The position numbers and the translations under genes were made by a program. From assembly GCA_013180625.2 (NCBI GenBank), contig SNVD02013234.1:1-64000 (forward strand): a stretch of 64,000 nucleotides of DNA, written 5' to 3'. The stretch is from Boswellia sacra. Lineage: Eukaryota; Streptophyta; Magnoliopsida; Sapindales; Burseraceae. Positions 21,720-33,059 of this stretch are shown here, in pieces. The first letter of the stretch is position 1, and every line of letters starts with the position of its first letter. The notes beneath the pieces were generated by a model that saw only the letters and a program-made list of their open reading frames with translations, searched no databases and had not been told where the DNA came from.

Positions 21720-22372
21720 ATCCCCTGTCACGTCACGCACCTGCAGCAACATCCAGTGGAACTAGGTTCCGGCAAGTCTAACAATTATGGCCAGAACTTT
21801 CACACCGTCCATAACTTCAAGTTGAATTGGACTCACCAATGGAATGGATTCGGTTCCTCCCTTAAATGGCGTTATAACCACTCTGCTGGTTATATTCTCC
21901 AGAACCATCCAATCTGCACAAACTCCAACAGGAATAACAGGAAGCGCATGTGCATGGAGTAATATTTCTGTTGTATACCAAGAGGCACAATAATCATAGC
22001 ATGTGAGTAGGTTCATGCATTTGCGAACAGCTAATATATGTGCACAAGGAAGCTAGTCAAGATCAAACACCCTACATGTGCATGTCTGGGCATGCATGTC
22101 AACCATGTTGACTCGATCATTACCACTCACCTTGTACATAGTGAGAGAGATACTACTCACTCTCATACGTTCACCCTCCTTTAAATGCTCCTCCATCAAC
22201 TTGTTAGCCCATGGTGATAGATGTAATGTGAGTTAGCAAATAACTGTGGACGCTCGAAGAATGATTGCTGCAAGTTCGTCTAGTAATAATCTATTAACAA
22301 TGTAATCGAAAGAAATCGGGCGTCTTACAAGCAGCTATTCATGGACTCAACAATTTTATTGTCATGATATTA
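21720..22372 (-). pseudogene. MULE-B transposase, C-terminal half (broken)
   Basis: On the minus strand from about 22372, the solo-LTR target site is followed by VESMNS and ARFLSITLL. A SWIM-type zinc-binding segment follows (CTCRVFDLD...PCAHI, about 22090-22045), then CYDYCASWYTTEILLHAHA, and PVGVCADWMVLENITSRVVI at the C-terminus (21860-21960). This is the usual tail of MuDR-type transposases. Stops occur at several places, for example next to the SWIM segment. The N-terminal half lies at 25959-27880, displaced by the solo LTR. Confidence 0.8.
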
Positions 22373-22443
22373 TACCTTCTATGATATCCAAAATTTGGTA
22401 ATGGTCATGACATAATTGTATTAAAATCTATGTGTATTATATG

Positions 22444-22451
<8 letters not shown>

Positions 22452-22497
<46 letters not shown>
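22452..22497. repeat. (TG)n microsatellite
   Basis: About 23 uninterrupted TG units near the left end of the solo LTR. Confidence 0.95.
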
Positions 22498-22499
<2 letters not shown>

Positions 22500-24120
22500 G
22501 AATTTAATTGTCGAAGGGTTTAAATGAAAGGCTAAGGAACTAAAGGACAAAAATGAAACTTGCCTTATATCCTTATCTCTATAAACCCGTGGCATCTAGA
22601 ATTTTTCATAATTCTATCCCTTCTACAAAAAGAGTTCCAGCACATCATCTTCTTATTTTCTCTCTATTTTGCCAAGAATCTAAGAAGAGCAAGAAGTGAA
22701 AGGTAAAGCTCTTCTCCATCTTCAAGTTTTAGCTATGGAATATGAGAAATTGAGTAGGGGTTTTTGTGATGTAAGGTGTTTTATGCCATGTATATACTAA
22801 ATCTTATTGGAAAAGATGAATTTGAGTGAGCTATGGCAAAATTAGAAGAATAGGGCGAAGCTAGAGAGCAAGAAATGAAATTTGGATTTAAATTCTGTAG
22901 GGTTCTTACATTGAGCAATAGGGAGAACGAAAATTCCTAAAAATCATAGATTTGTCCTCTAGTTTTGAAACTTTTACTGATTAAACTATACGCATTTAGA
23001 GTACTTAAAATTTGGAATCAGTCAAAAATTCAAAGTACATGATTTTTGGTGAATTTTTGAACTGTTGTCTTGAAATTCACACTTTCCCTATTTTATAACA
23101 AAGCATTGGGAATGAAAAGTAGTTAAGGGCCCAAACCTTGGTAAAAACACCTGATTTTTGGTATACAACATCTTTAATATGTTTCCTTTTAAACTGTAAA
23201 TTTTATTAATTTTGGAGCTATGCATAAATTGTGGTGATTTTTCAAAGTTAGACTATAAAACTGAAAATTCTAGCTTTCAGAATAGAGTAAATGAAAACAA
23301 TTGCTTTTGAATGATCAAAACCTCTTAAAAAGATGAGATTTTTGGTACAGTGATTCTTGTATGTGCTTTGTATTATACTGTAAATTTTTGTAATGATTTG
23401 ATTTAAATTGAAAATTCTATAAATTTTTAAAGATATGCTGCTCAGTGAAGGATATCGTGGCAAGAATTGTGAAATGCTGGACTAAGTGAGATTTGAGAGG
23501 GTTTATAACCTTGTTTTGCTTCGAAAATTTTAGGGAGATGTGTAGTAAGTGGTTTTTGGTTGTCTATTAAATTGTGCAAGTCTTGGATAGGCAAATTGTC
23601 TTATAGACGTTATTTAACGCAGTATGTACTGGAATAAATGATAAGAGGATTATGTTGCCAATGTGTTATGTGAACCGTAAAATCTTTTGGTTATGTTCCT
23701 AGGTTGAACTCAAGATTCGACAATGGAAATCCGATAAAGTAAGCAAGCTGAACCTTTTGAGGGCACAATAAAATATTATTATGCATATGTTTTGATTTTA
23801 TAATGTAACGAATGGGAAATAATATTTTGACTATGAGACATGGAATTGGGGATTATGAATTCTTAATTTAGATGTGATGAGTTATGATAGTTAAAAAGCT
23901 CTAAGATTGAATGTGAAACATTGTGATATTTGAAATGTTAACTTAGAGCTTCAATTTGTGATTGAAATTGGAATTGTGATACATGAATGACATGCCAAAC
24001 TTTGGCACATTGAATGTCCATTATGTGATTGTGTACATTTATGCATGGGACACCTCTCGAGCTACCTCTTGGGGGTCAAAATGATCGCAATATGTCACAC
24101 ACAATGCAAAGTGTCATATG

Positions 24121-24823
24121 TAGGGATGGCAAAATTTGGGTGGAGGTGCGAGTGCGAGTGCCGGTGCAGGTTCAGCATTTTTTAACCTGCATCGAACCAA
24201 AAAACTCATCCCCGATCCCCGCAAAATCCTCAGATTTTTTCGAGTTTTCTGGGTGTGAGTATTTAGGTGCTAGGATGATACACTTGTACCCGAAAAAAAA
24301 ACCTCGAATTATCCCCGCTTTTATTTTTTAAAATTTTTCCTCCCTTTTAATGGAGTTAAATAGCATAATGTTGCATAACGTTCATAAAGGATGCGATTGG
24401 CACTGCTGGCAAAGCGAGAGGGATAAGTTTTGGTGGCCAAGGTTCGAATCGCGGCTGCCTTTGTTTACTACTTTTAATTAAATATATGAAAAGAAATTGA
24501 TTATATAAAAATTATCTGCAGAAAATAGAGCAAAAAGTCGAGTGGCTTGGTGATTAACCATTAGAAATCCAAGTTGCAAGTCAAGGGTTCTGACCTTATA
24601 CACATTTTTCATTACAAAATCAAAAAAAAAAATTGGGTTGTGCCGGTGCGAGCCAAGGACTGGGTTTCCTTAGTAATACTAGCCCCACACCGGACCCGAG
24701 CTTGTGTTCCCTTAGCAGTCCTCACCCCTGGGCCCAATCATCGGATTTTTGAGCTTTTCCCTGACCAGCCCATGCGAGGAAAATTTGGGCCCCCAGCCCA
24801 ACTAGGGAAAGTTGCCGAGCCTA
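24121..24823. mobile_element. Non-autonomous hAT element in the solo LTR
   Basis: A 703-bp element with a perfect 8-bp target duplication GTCATATG (24113-24120 and 24824-24831) and imperfect terminal repeats TAGGGATGGCAAAATT and its inverse (24808-24823). The interior is more GC-rich than its host and contains tRNA-promoter-like pieces (GGTTCGAATCGCGGC at about 24453, TGGCTTGGTGATTAACC at about 24544). No transposase is present. Confidence 0.85.
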
Positions 24824-25958
24824 GTCATATGTGCGATAGTATGTGAAATGTGAATGTGTTTATTTGTAAATAAGAGTCACCTCTTGAAGTTGTGTGTCTG
24901 TGCGACCTCTTGGGGGTCAAAATGACAGCAAAGTTTCACATATAATACAAAGTAACACATATAAAAGAAGTGTGATTGAATGATTGAGGGGAGATCCAAA
25001 CCATTGGGAAACTCGAACCGATATAACCCGGTTTGTCAAAGAAGCCTCAAAAATATGATTTGAAAAATGTGGCACAAATATGTGCTTTTAAATGTGGGAT
25101 GCTATATTGTTTATATGTCCCTAAATTTGTATTGAACTGAAATGTGCTTTGAATGTATGAGTGATATGTAGGTTGAGAAAGACATATTTGCCAATTAATT
25201 ATATGCCTATAAGTACATATGAAGAATGTGAATGGCTTAGAAAAGTCATATATGGAATGTAATGCGAATTGATGTGGATACGTATATGTGGAAATAAAGG
25301 TAAATCTATAGACTTGGAATTTGATTTGGCGCAAGAGCGCCACATGTGTTGCGCAGGAGCGTGGTCCTTAACTGACCAAAGAAAGTTGGGCAGAGAGCTG
25401 GCATAGGCACGCCGCTCTCATGGCGAAGGAGTGCCAAACTGAAATATGCAAACACTTATGAACCAGAAACTTGGCCCCATTACGCCAGTTCCTTTACGGC
25501 AGAGCGGGAGTCTTGTATAGTGAATAATATTTGATGACTTCTTTAACAAGTTATTTGTTTCTTGGAGGACAAGAAATGTACAGTACTGTATTGTAATTCA
25601 TATTGTTGTAAATGAATGCGGTAGTAATTAAATTGCTTACTTACTGAGTTATACTCATTAAAAATTTTATTGTGTACCTTAGGTGATCATTAGTGTGGAT
25701 GTTGATGGAGGATTTTTGGACAAAACTGGCAGAGTTTCCTTGACAACCATGTGTCATTGCAGCATTATTTATTTTGTGATTATTTTTAATAGTTTGATTT
25801 TTGTATAAATATATGATAAACAGTGGTTGTAACTTGGAACTTTTTTTTTTTTCATATATTGAAATGAAAGATAATTTTGCTAAATTATTATGACTCTTAG
25901 CAAAGCAACTGTTGACTCAATTAACTTGAGTGAGTAGTATTAGGGGTGTGACATACCT

Positions 25959-27880
25959 TTGGCCATGGAATTGTAAACTTGCTCATTTCTCCACACCAAT
26001 CTCCGGAAGATAAGTTGCGGCGGTGGGCATATATTATTCTCTTTGCCTCATATGATAGTTAAAATCAGCATAGTGATATGTCCTTGCAGCTTAGGAGTCA
26101 ATGTCCAACAAAGTCTTGCCCTTGAAAGTAGCCTTCAAGTTACCCTTCAAATGATGAGTACACAATCTATGCAGTGCTTTAGGAAAAACTTCTAAAATAG
26201 TTTGTTCAATGCTATGATGGCGGTTGGAAATGAAAACAAGATGGCAGACATTTTGTACTACATGATCGCGTAACTGCCTCATGAACCAATTCCACGAATC
26301 ATCATTTTCAAATTGCCCAAGTCCAAATGCCAATGGATATATTTGTTTATTTTCATCCATATAAGAAGCCAAAAATATGGTACCTCTATATTTCCTTTTA
26401 AGAAAAGAACTATCAATTACGATAACTGGCCTAATTGATATTACAAATATAGGAATAGAAGCACCCAAACTCATGAAAAAGTATCTGAAATTATTATTAT
26501 CATCGGTTTCTAAAGTCGTTCTGATCCCACGGTTTGCTTTTTTTATCATGTACATATACTGGGGGAGTAGTGTCAATGATTCCTCATGAGATACGTAAAG
26601 TTCTTGCAAAACTACCTTATTTGCCCTCCACACCTTTTTATATGTGATATTAACACCCAATGACTCTTGAACATCGAACATAATGTCCTTGGGACGGTAT
26701 ATTCTAGATGCCTGAATGAATTTGCTTTTTATATGTTTCCCAATAACATGTGCACTTGCTTGTTTCTTATTTGGGTGAAATCCAGCTTCAGAACATGTGT
26801 GATGGTTGTCATACTTTTTGACTTGGAAGAAATGGGAGTCAATTACCTTTGTGGCCCGTAACCGACAGTTACAAAATTCAGCATGACATACGACCTCAAA
26901 CCTTATTGCGTTAGAGTTCTTCACCTTGAATTCAAAGTTGCACCTTAATGCCAAATTCAATAACTTCTCATGAAGCTCGGTTTTGCTGTTAAACATCTGC
27001 CCAACTGCAACCTAGATCTTATCAACTATAAACGATGTACTATCGTCATCAACTGTGGATGATGAATGCACAATAGGTGGCATCCATCTAAATATGTTAG
27101 GCCGACGATTGTCATTTTCAGATATAAAATTAGCTTCTTCATGTATAGAATTTGAACTCAATCCCGACTCATTGTTCAACAATGGATCTTGTTGATGTTC
27201 GTAGAGTGAAAGAGTAGGTGTGGACTAAATTGGGGAAGGAAAGGGAAGAGGCATATCCTGATTCACATCACTCAAGACCTCTCTGTCTCCATCATTAACA
27301 TAATGTGAACCATTTACATTCTGTCCATCAACATTAAAACCATTCAAAACCACACTCAAATCTTCAATACGAATAGTGCAGCCATTGTTTCATCATCACC
27401 ATCCGTGTTAACATCATCACTACTAGCATCATCATCATCATCACATCATTACCAACAGCATCATCACTCTCAGTATTGCCTAAACTCTCAAACTCTCTAA
27501 TGTTATCAAGGTGACATACTCATCTCAATGGCATCAAAAAGGCCACACCTTCTTCATTTTCATATAATACCCGAACTAACTCATACCCTGCATGCCCCAT
27601 CCATTGCTCAAAGTCAAGGCCAATTCATCATTAAATTGTGGTTGTGCACAAATAAGAATGAACTCATTTAATTAGTTGCTTCCACTTGCTGAGCGAAACA
27701 AAGAGGGATAAGAAGAACTTTGTCGACACGGTACTGCATCGAATCCTAACCTCTGTCTTTTATTGTCCCTATCTTCAACTTTGACAATTAATGGTGTATA
27801 TGACTGCTGGTCCTCCAAACAATATTGTATAAAAAGTCAAAAATCTTTTTCAGTATAAGTATACGCAAAGTTTCCATCCT
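25959..27880 (-). pseudogene. MULE-B transposase, N-terminal half and leader (broken)
   Basis: The long open part (26996-26091, 301 residues) has the order of MuDR-type transposases. First is the N-terminal plant-MuDR DNA-binding region (KNSNAIRFEVVCHAEFCNCRLRA...HHTCSEAG). Next comes the MULE domain with VIDSSFLKRKYRGTIFLASY, including the first catalytic Asp, then FGLGQFENDDSWNWFMRQLR, then FISNRHHSIEQTI. In the last block the second catalytic Asp is replaced by Asn. Upstream, after a TAG at about 27011, coding-like sequence continues toward 27880 with an Asp/Ser-rich (CATCAT-repeat) linker. Downstream, two stops precede GQRY at the solo-LTR junction. Confidence 0.85.
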
Positions 27881-28140
27881 ACATGAAAGAGACATATCAA
27901 ATAAGGTCAATGGACAAAAATGTTAGCCCCAAGGCTATATGATAATTTTGATGATAACAATACACATTGATTCATTGAGATTTACTAATATGTTTATTTA
28001 TGTGCAAGAGTAAGATCATTGAAATAATTGTAAAATCAAGAAGAGGCTTATTAAAATGAAGTGTTGAAGCTAAGGAGAAGACTACATGTTAAAGGCACCA
28101 AAGTTTAAGAACAATGTTTGATTCAAGAAATGTGACACAT

Positions 28141-28890
28141 GAGCAATGTTCAATCAATTGGTCATATATTTCTCTACAAATGTCTAAATGATGTGATTCT
28201 TAAGCCTTTGGAAAGATTACTCAATTTATAACATTTTATATGTTTTAAATAAATTCAAATTTCAAGTGTAAGGTCGTCCAAATCATCATGCAATTTGAAA
28301 GACAAATAGAAGTAGCTGACATGAGCACTGAATACTCTTTTGGACATATCTTAAGCTAAAAATATCCAAATCACTTGATTCTTATGGCATTGGAAAGCCG
28401 ACTTAATGAGGCACATTTCATATGTTTTGAACAAATTCAAATTTCAAATGGAAGACTGACATAATTGACATGCAAGTCGGTAGACTGACACAAGGAAGAA
28501 AAATCAACTCACATGAGCACCGAATGGTGTTTTGGCCATATCTTAAGATAGAGATATCCAAATTCTTTGATTCTTAATGTTTTAGAAATATTATTTAAAT
28601 ATGCAGATCTTTTATGTTTTGAAGAAATTCAAATTTCAAACAGAATGCTGACAAAATTATCATTCAATTCGGTGGACTAACACAAGGAAGAAAAATCAAG
28701 TCACATGAGCACCGAATGGTGTTTTGGCTATATCTTGAGCTACAGATATCCAAATAACTTGATTCTTGATGCGTTGGAAAGCTTATTCAAATTTTCAGAT
28801 CTTTTATGTTTTGCATATTTTCAAATTTCAAACGGAACATTGACAAAAATGGCAGAAAAAATTACGGTTTTTATGGTGGGCAGAAAATTT
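28141..28890. repeat. Tandem repeat, four units of about 190 bp
   Basis: Units begin GAGCA(C)... at 28141, 28323, 28515 and 28707 (steps 182, 192 and 192). Each holds CATATCTT, ATATCCAAAT, TTGATTCTTA and AAATTCAAATTTCAAA blocks. The array lies upstream of the LTR TATA box, in U3. Confidence 0.9.
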
Positions 28891-28930
28891 GGAGATGGTG
28901 TCTTCACTTGATTAAGTTCATCTCATTTGC

Positions 28931-28940
28931 CTATAAAAGG
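28931..28940 (+). promoter_or_regulatory. TATA box of the copia solo LTR
   Basis: CTATAAAAGG followed by GAAGTGAAAGAGAAGC leader-like sequence. It could still start transcripts toward the right end of MULE-B. Confidence 0.6.
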
Positions 28941-29150
28941 AGCCCTTCTCCCATGCATTCAAGAAGTGAAAGAGAAGCATCTATCAAGCAAAAAATAAGA
29001 GAAATATCAAGTCTAGAGAGCTTTTATATTCTTTATCTACTCTTTGAAGAGAGTTATACTTTTGTTGTAAAAATTATCTTTGTTCTTGTATTGTGGTGAG
29101 AGTGAGATCTTCTTGTAAAGGATAAAAGTTATCCTTGAGAGAACTCTTTC

Positions 29151-29440
29151 CTTGGTGAGGTTGTTCATCAAGAAGAACTCTTGGTGTGGTGTTATCAAGA
29201 GTTGAAGGAAGTTATCTTGGTGAGATTGTTCATCAAGAAGAACTCTTGGTGTGGTGTTATCAAGAGTTGAAGGAATTTACCTTGGTGAGGTTGTTCATCA
29301 AGAAGAACTCTTGGTGTGGTGTTATCAAGGGTTGAAGAAAGTTGCCTTGGTGAGGTTGTTCATCAAGAAGAACTCTTAGTGTGGTGTTATCAAGAGTTGA
29401 AGTAAAAAGTCTTGGTGAGGTTGTTCATCAAGCAAGTTGT
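29151..29440. repeat. 65-bp tandem repeat, 4.5 units
   Basis: CTTGGTGAG recurs at 29151, 29216, 29281, 29346 and 29411, exactly 65 bp apart. Units share GTTGTTCATCAAGAAGAACT and GTGTGGTGTTATCAAG. It lies in the transcribed part of the LTR, after the TATA box. Confidence 0.95.
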
Positions 29441-29814
29441 AAAGATTTCTATAACTTAGGGGAAAGCTTAGCTCGTGGAGCTAAGAGCCCGTGGACGTAG
29501 GCAAGGTTTGGCGAATCACGTAAATTGAGTTTGCACTCTCTCTATCCCTATCTCTTTATATTTACTTGCACTTGTGATTGTTAATTATTGTTATTCTCTC
29601 GATTGCATCTTTAATAACTTCTAATTTCATCTTCTTCACCTTTATTCTCAAAGAAAGAGTGAACTAATTTTGATCTTTCAAGAAAAGTTTTATAAATCCG
29701 TTTTGATAAATAAAAACCCAATTCACCCCCCCTCTTGGGTTGCCATACTTGGGTCAACAAAAAAATCATTGCAAAATTGCATAAATAGGTCAAAAAACAA
29801 GAATTCTGTAAAAG

Positions 29815-30020
29815 CGCTCACAAAGTCTAACTCGACACTCGACAAACTCACTCGACACGTGACAACAAACACTTGACACAAAGTACGTCGAGCATTGGTT
29901 AGATGCATCCAATACAACATATCGGTTATCGGATCAACTTTCTCGACATAGCGTTCTAGGACAAAGACCAACACTTGACATCATGTGTCTAGCGATCTCG
30001 ACAACGACGTCGAGTTTTCT
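29815..30020. repeat. TCGACACT motif cluster near the right end of MULE-B
   Basis: At least eight copies of CGACACTCGACA-, ACACTTGACA- and CGTCGAG-type motifs in about 200 bp, mirroring the cluster near the left end (7950-8450). Confidence 0.75.
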
Positions 30021-30362
30021 TCCTCCTCTCTTGCAATACCAAATTTTCATTTACGAATTGCATTTTTTTGCAAATATTGCCAAAGGTCACATTATGTCTA
30101 ACCTCAGTTCATATACATATCTCTATTCTAAGCTAAATAACGTGCTTTAAAGCAACGAAAAAAATGAAAAAATGAAAACATTACAACCTACTTCAATAGT
30201 CTTAGGTCATTTAGAGAAAGAATAGAGAGAGGTGTCTTACCTTATTGCTCAGATTCAACTCTAAGATCATACTATGAGATGAAAGAGACTTATTGAAGAG
30301 TGTTTTGGACAGTGAAGAAAGGAGGAAATGAAGGAAGTTTCTTGCTTTTCAATAATGAATGA

Positions 30363-30475
30363 ATAAGGGCATTGTCATCATATCACATTCAAAATATCTA
30401 TAGCATCAAAATTTTGAAGGAAATGCCTATATTTCAATTAAGCCCCTTAATTTGGCCTATTTTTTTAATTTTTCC
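30363..30475 (-). repeat. Right terminal inverted repeat of MULE-B
   Basis: On the minus strand it begins GGAAAAATTAAAAAAATAGG and then shares GGCCAAATTAAGGGGCTTAA and later blocks with the left end. Similarity fades inward after the GACAATGCCCTTA block. Confidence 0.85.
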
Positions 30476-32525
30476 TTCTTTCTTTTTTTAGCATATAACG
30501 ATACAGCTAGAAAAAAAACTTAATAAATAAATCATTGTCTATACTTTGCAACCAAATTAGGTTTATTAGAAGAAGAGCCGGATGGGATTGGACTTGAGGG
30601 GTTGAATAATTTATTCTTATAAAAATTGAAAAAAATGGTAAAATTGTCAAAAATTAAGAAAAATAAAAATGGAGTTTTATGAGTTAAACTATGGGGTCAA
30701 ATAAAACTACTCCACATATATATTTATGCTAGCTGCCGCTTTGGCTCGCTTATTCACATTAATTGTTTTGTTTATAACAAAAAAAAATAAATAAATTTTC
30801 CTTATCATTCTATTCTAGTCTACACCATCTTCAATTGTAAAACATTACTTCTATTTTCCATGCTTTCCTTGAATTTTGTAAGACGTACAATTTGAAAAGT
30901 GATGAGGTTGAATTATGAGTGGATAGAGGTTTAATATTACTGAATATATAATTATATTTAATTTTTATAATTTATTTTTATTTTTTAATATTTAGTATGA
31001 TATTTTATTAATTTGAATTGTATAAAGAATTGATTATAAATATAACATTATTTAAAAAAATTTTAAAGATTAATGCTACACTTATAATTCATTTTTAATC
31101 AATATTTTTTATCATTTAAATTAATAAAATATTATTAGATATCAAACGAGTAAAAAAATAATAATAATTTATATAACATGTAATTATCTTAATTAGAAGT
31201 GTAATATAACTTCTTTCGAAAACATGAATGAGAACAACCTTAATTGAGATTTTAACTTATCGAGAGAGGTTGCAGAGTATTTAATTTACTCACTATTTTG
31301 TTAAAAATAATAAATAATTATCCTTTCCTGTTTTGACAGATAATTAATGTTGCATTTATGTTACTAAATTGAGCGTGTATTATTGTAAATATTAATATAT
31401 TTCATGCGAAAGGGGATCATGATTCGGATGACTCTAGGTGCTGTTTTCTATTCTGTAGGGAAGAGATTTGACTTTGAGTCATTCATTCGTCGTGGCAATA
31501 GCCAATATCCATAGGGGCTCTCTCTCTCTCTCTCTCAGACTGAGCAATGGGGGTCGCCTATTCTCTTGAACGAGTTTTGATAAGACATTGTTGTTTATGT
31601 TATTTGATCCTGATGCCGATATACAATCCAGTTTAATTTCTTCTGGCTCAACTGCTATTTTTCTTATTCTCATATGCCACCAGGGCCAGGCTAGGCTAGG
31701 CTATGTCATATCCATGAATTGATACTGTGAGTTCCGTTGCTTTTTTGTATTGACTTTCGAGTTTGAATCTGATGACGTTACCTTTGATTAGATCCTCCCA
31801 TCACTCTTTTCACCGACAGAATCTTAATGAAACCCCATTTCAATTTTTTATTTTATTTTGCATTGCATGTCCATGTTCTATCTTCTTGCGACAAAGTTGA
31901 GCGGTGCTCCATTTGCTTAATTTTAATGCCCTCATCTTTACTTCAAATATTTCATGTTCGCTGTCCCCATTAATTACTGGTGAGCTTTTATTATGTATAC
32001 ATATTTGTCCTTGAAATGAACGATCAGGCAATACCATCGAACAGTAACAGTTTTGAAGTTTACATGATAAAGACTCAATAATAAGCAGAAACTTGTGGAC
32101 ACAGGAATTGCCTTGTGTTATCTATGTGAGCCCACTTGTGATTGAAATGAAGTGAGTTAAAATCCAATCCAAAATAACTAGAGTAGGAGCAACAATGACG
32201 AGATGAGAGAGGTGAAATTACAGTAGTGATAATAGTATTATATATTTCTTCAGCAGATATGGTCTGATACATCATCTTTTGTAGTTGAGAAATTCATATC
32301 TTAGCCCCTCAGACAAGAAAATATTCTGAAGATGAAAATAGAAGCAAAAGTAACTCTGGTGGAAAGGCACTAATACTGTCCCATAATATATATAACTGAA
32401 ACTAGAACTAGAACTAGAACTAGAACTACGCTACTGCTGTTTGACTATGGGTTTGCACAAAAGAGAAAAATAAAAAAGGGCAAGTCACGGTAAAAGATTC
32501 CAAGTGGGGTCACGATATCATCTCA
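30476..32525. other. Intergenic DNA downstream of ZPR
   Basis: AT-rich, no gene recognised. It holds the right arm (30635-30722) of the outer inverted repeat, a CT-repeat at about 31520 and an (ACTAGA)n tract at 32398-32428 just past the ZPR stop codon. Confidence 0.7.
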
Positions 32526-32756
32526 TCAGGGTTTGCTAGAATTGGAAGGATTAGTGGCGGAGGTGGAGCAGAGGTTGAGGTCAGGAACATTGTTTGAAGC
32601 ATTGCCTTTTGAGTTTGCTTTGGCCAGTTTCTGTTTCAGTTCAGATAGTAGTGCTTGATTCTCCTGGTTGAGAAGCTGTGCTTTCTTCCTTAGCCTCTCA
32701 TTTTCCTTCATAATGTAGCAGTTTTGTAGGTACAGCTTAGAGTTCAGCCTTTCCAT
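32526..32756 (-). CDS. ZPR3: LITTLE ZIPPER protein (ZPR3/ZPR4-like)
   Basis: ZPR proteins are small leucine-zipper proteins that dimerise with class III HD-ZIP transcription factors and stop them binding DNA. They form a feedback loop in shoot meristem and leaf polarity control. The 76-residue product starts MERLNSKLYLQNCYIMKENE and has a perfect heptad series Leu8, Ile15, Leu22, Leu29, Leu36. The basic DNA-binding region of HD-ZIPs is absent, as expected for ZPRs. The C-terminal tail is low-complexity and carries PDLNL (58-62), an EAR-like motif. The coding sequence is one exon and the ATG is the first of the conserved MERLNSKLY start. There are no breaks. This is the only clear host gene in the window. 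I am sure of the family; ZPR3 versus ZPR4 is not decided. Confidence 0.95.
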   Translation of the reverse strand: MERLNSKLYLQNCYIMKENERLRKKAQLLNQENQALLSELKQKLAKANSKGNASNNVPDLNLCSTSATNPSNSSKP

Positions 32757-32800
32757 GACAACGACTATGAAAATTACTTCCCAAACTTCCTATAATGTCC

Positions 32801-33059
32801 CTGAAACCAAAATACCACGGTCAACAAAAAGCATCTTATCTTCGATAACATTATTCATTTGTTTATTGACCTAGAAAATATCTCGTTGCACAAGGAGACA
32901 GTATAGTTATACTATTTTCAAATACTTTAATAAGAGATTCCTTGTCTCTTCTCTTAGAGACTTACACATATCACAAACACTTTGAAGCATATCTGAAATG
33001 CCTGAAAAAATACATAACAAAACATATAAAATGCCAAGTGTGAAAAAAAAAATGGTTAC
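32801..33059 (-). other. Probable intron in the ZPR 5' leader
   Basis: On the minus strand a donor CTTTAG|GTAACC (33060/33059) and a polypyrimidine-like acceptor TTTTGGTTTCAG|GG (32801/32800) bracket 259 bp. They are 44 bases upstream of the ZPR start codon. This is a prediction from consensus sites only. Confidence 0.5.

Larger units (their letters stand above)
22378..25953. mobile_element. Solo LTR (about 3.6 kb, gypsy Tekay/Del-like) in the transposase gene
   Basis: A 3576-bp insertion flanked by a perfect 5-bp duplication TACCT (22373-22377 and 25954-25958). It starts TCTATGATATCC, apparently a decayed TG start, and ends TTAGGGGTGTGACA, an end type known from chromovirus LTRs. A TATA box (TCTATAAACC) lies at about 22578. 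There is no gag or pol, so recombination between two LTRs is the simplest origin. The strand is inferred from the TATA box and the terminal form. It contains a hAT element and a (GT)n tract. Confidence 0.75.
27921..29759. mobile_element. Solo LTR (copia, Sirevirus-like) near the right end of MULE-B
   Basis: 1839 bp from TGTTAGCCCCAAGGC to ACTTGGGTCAACA, flanked by AAAAA on both sides (27916-27920 and 29760-29764; weak evidence because it is low-complexity). The GATGATAACAATACAC start and the TTCACCCCCCCTCTTGGGT end are forms known from copia LTRs of the SIRE/Maximus kind. A TATA box CTATAAAAGG is at 28931-28940. No internal coding region remains. Confidence 0.75.
7295..30475. mobile_element. 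MULE-B: large Ulp1-type Mutator-like element
   Basis: Terminal inverted repeats of about 110 bp bound two convergent genes: DUF1985/Ulp1 peptidase (plus) and MuDR-type transposase (minus). This is the arrangement known for the large Ulp1-carrying MULEs of plants. The candidate 9-bp target duplication is T-rich: TTTTTTTTT (7286-7294) against TTCTTTCTT (30476-30484), 7 of 9 matching. Without the three later retroelement insertions the element would be about 8.5 kb. Both genes contain stops, so it is not autonomous now. Confidence 0.85.

Noticed and set aside
24440..24475. Possible tRNA gene around GGTTCGAATCGCGGC
   Set aside because: A box-B-like word is present but no cloverleaf, acceptor stem or anticodon arm can be drawn around it. 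It fits a SINE or tRNA fragment better.
28141..28890. Centromeric satellite (unit length about 190 bp)
   Set aside because: Only four units, confined to U3 of one solo LTR.
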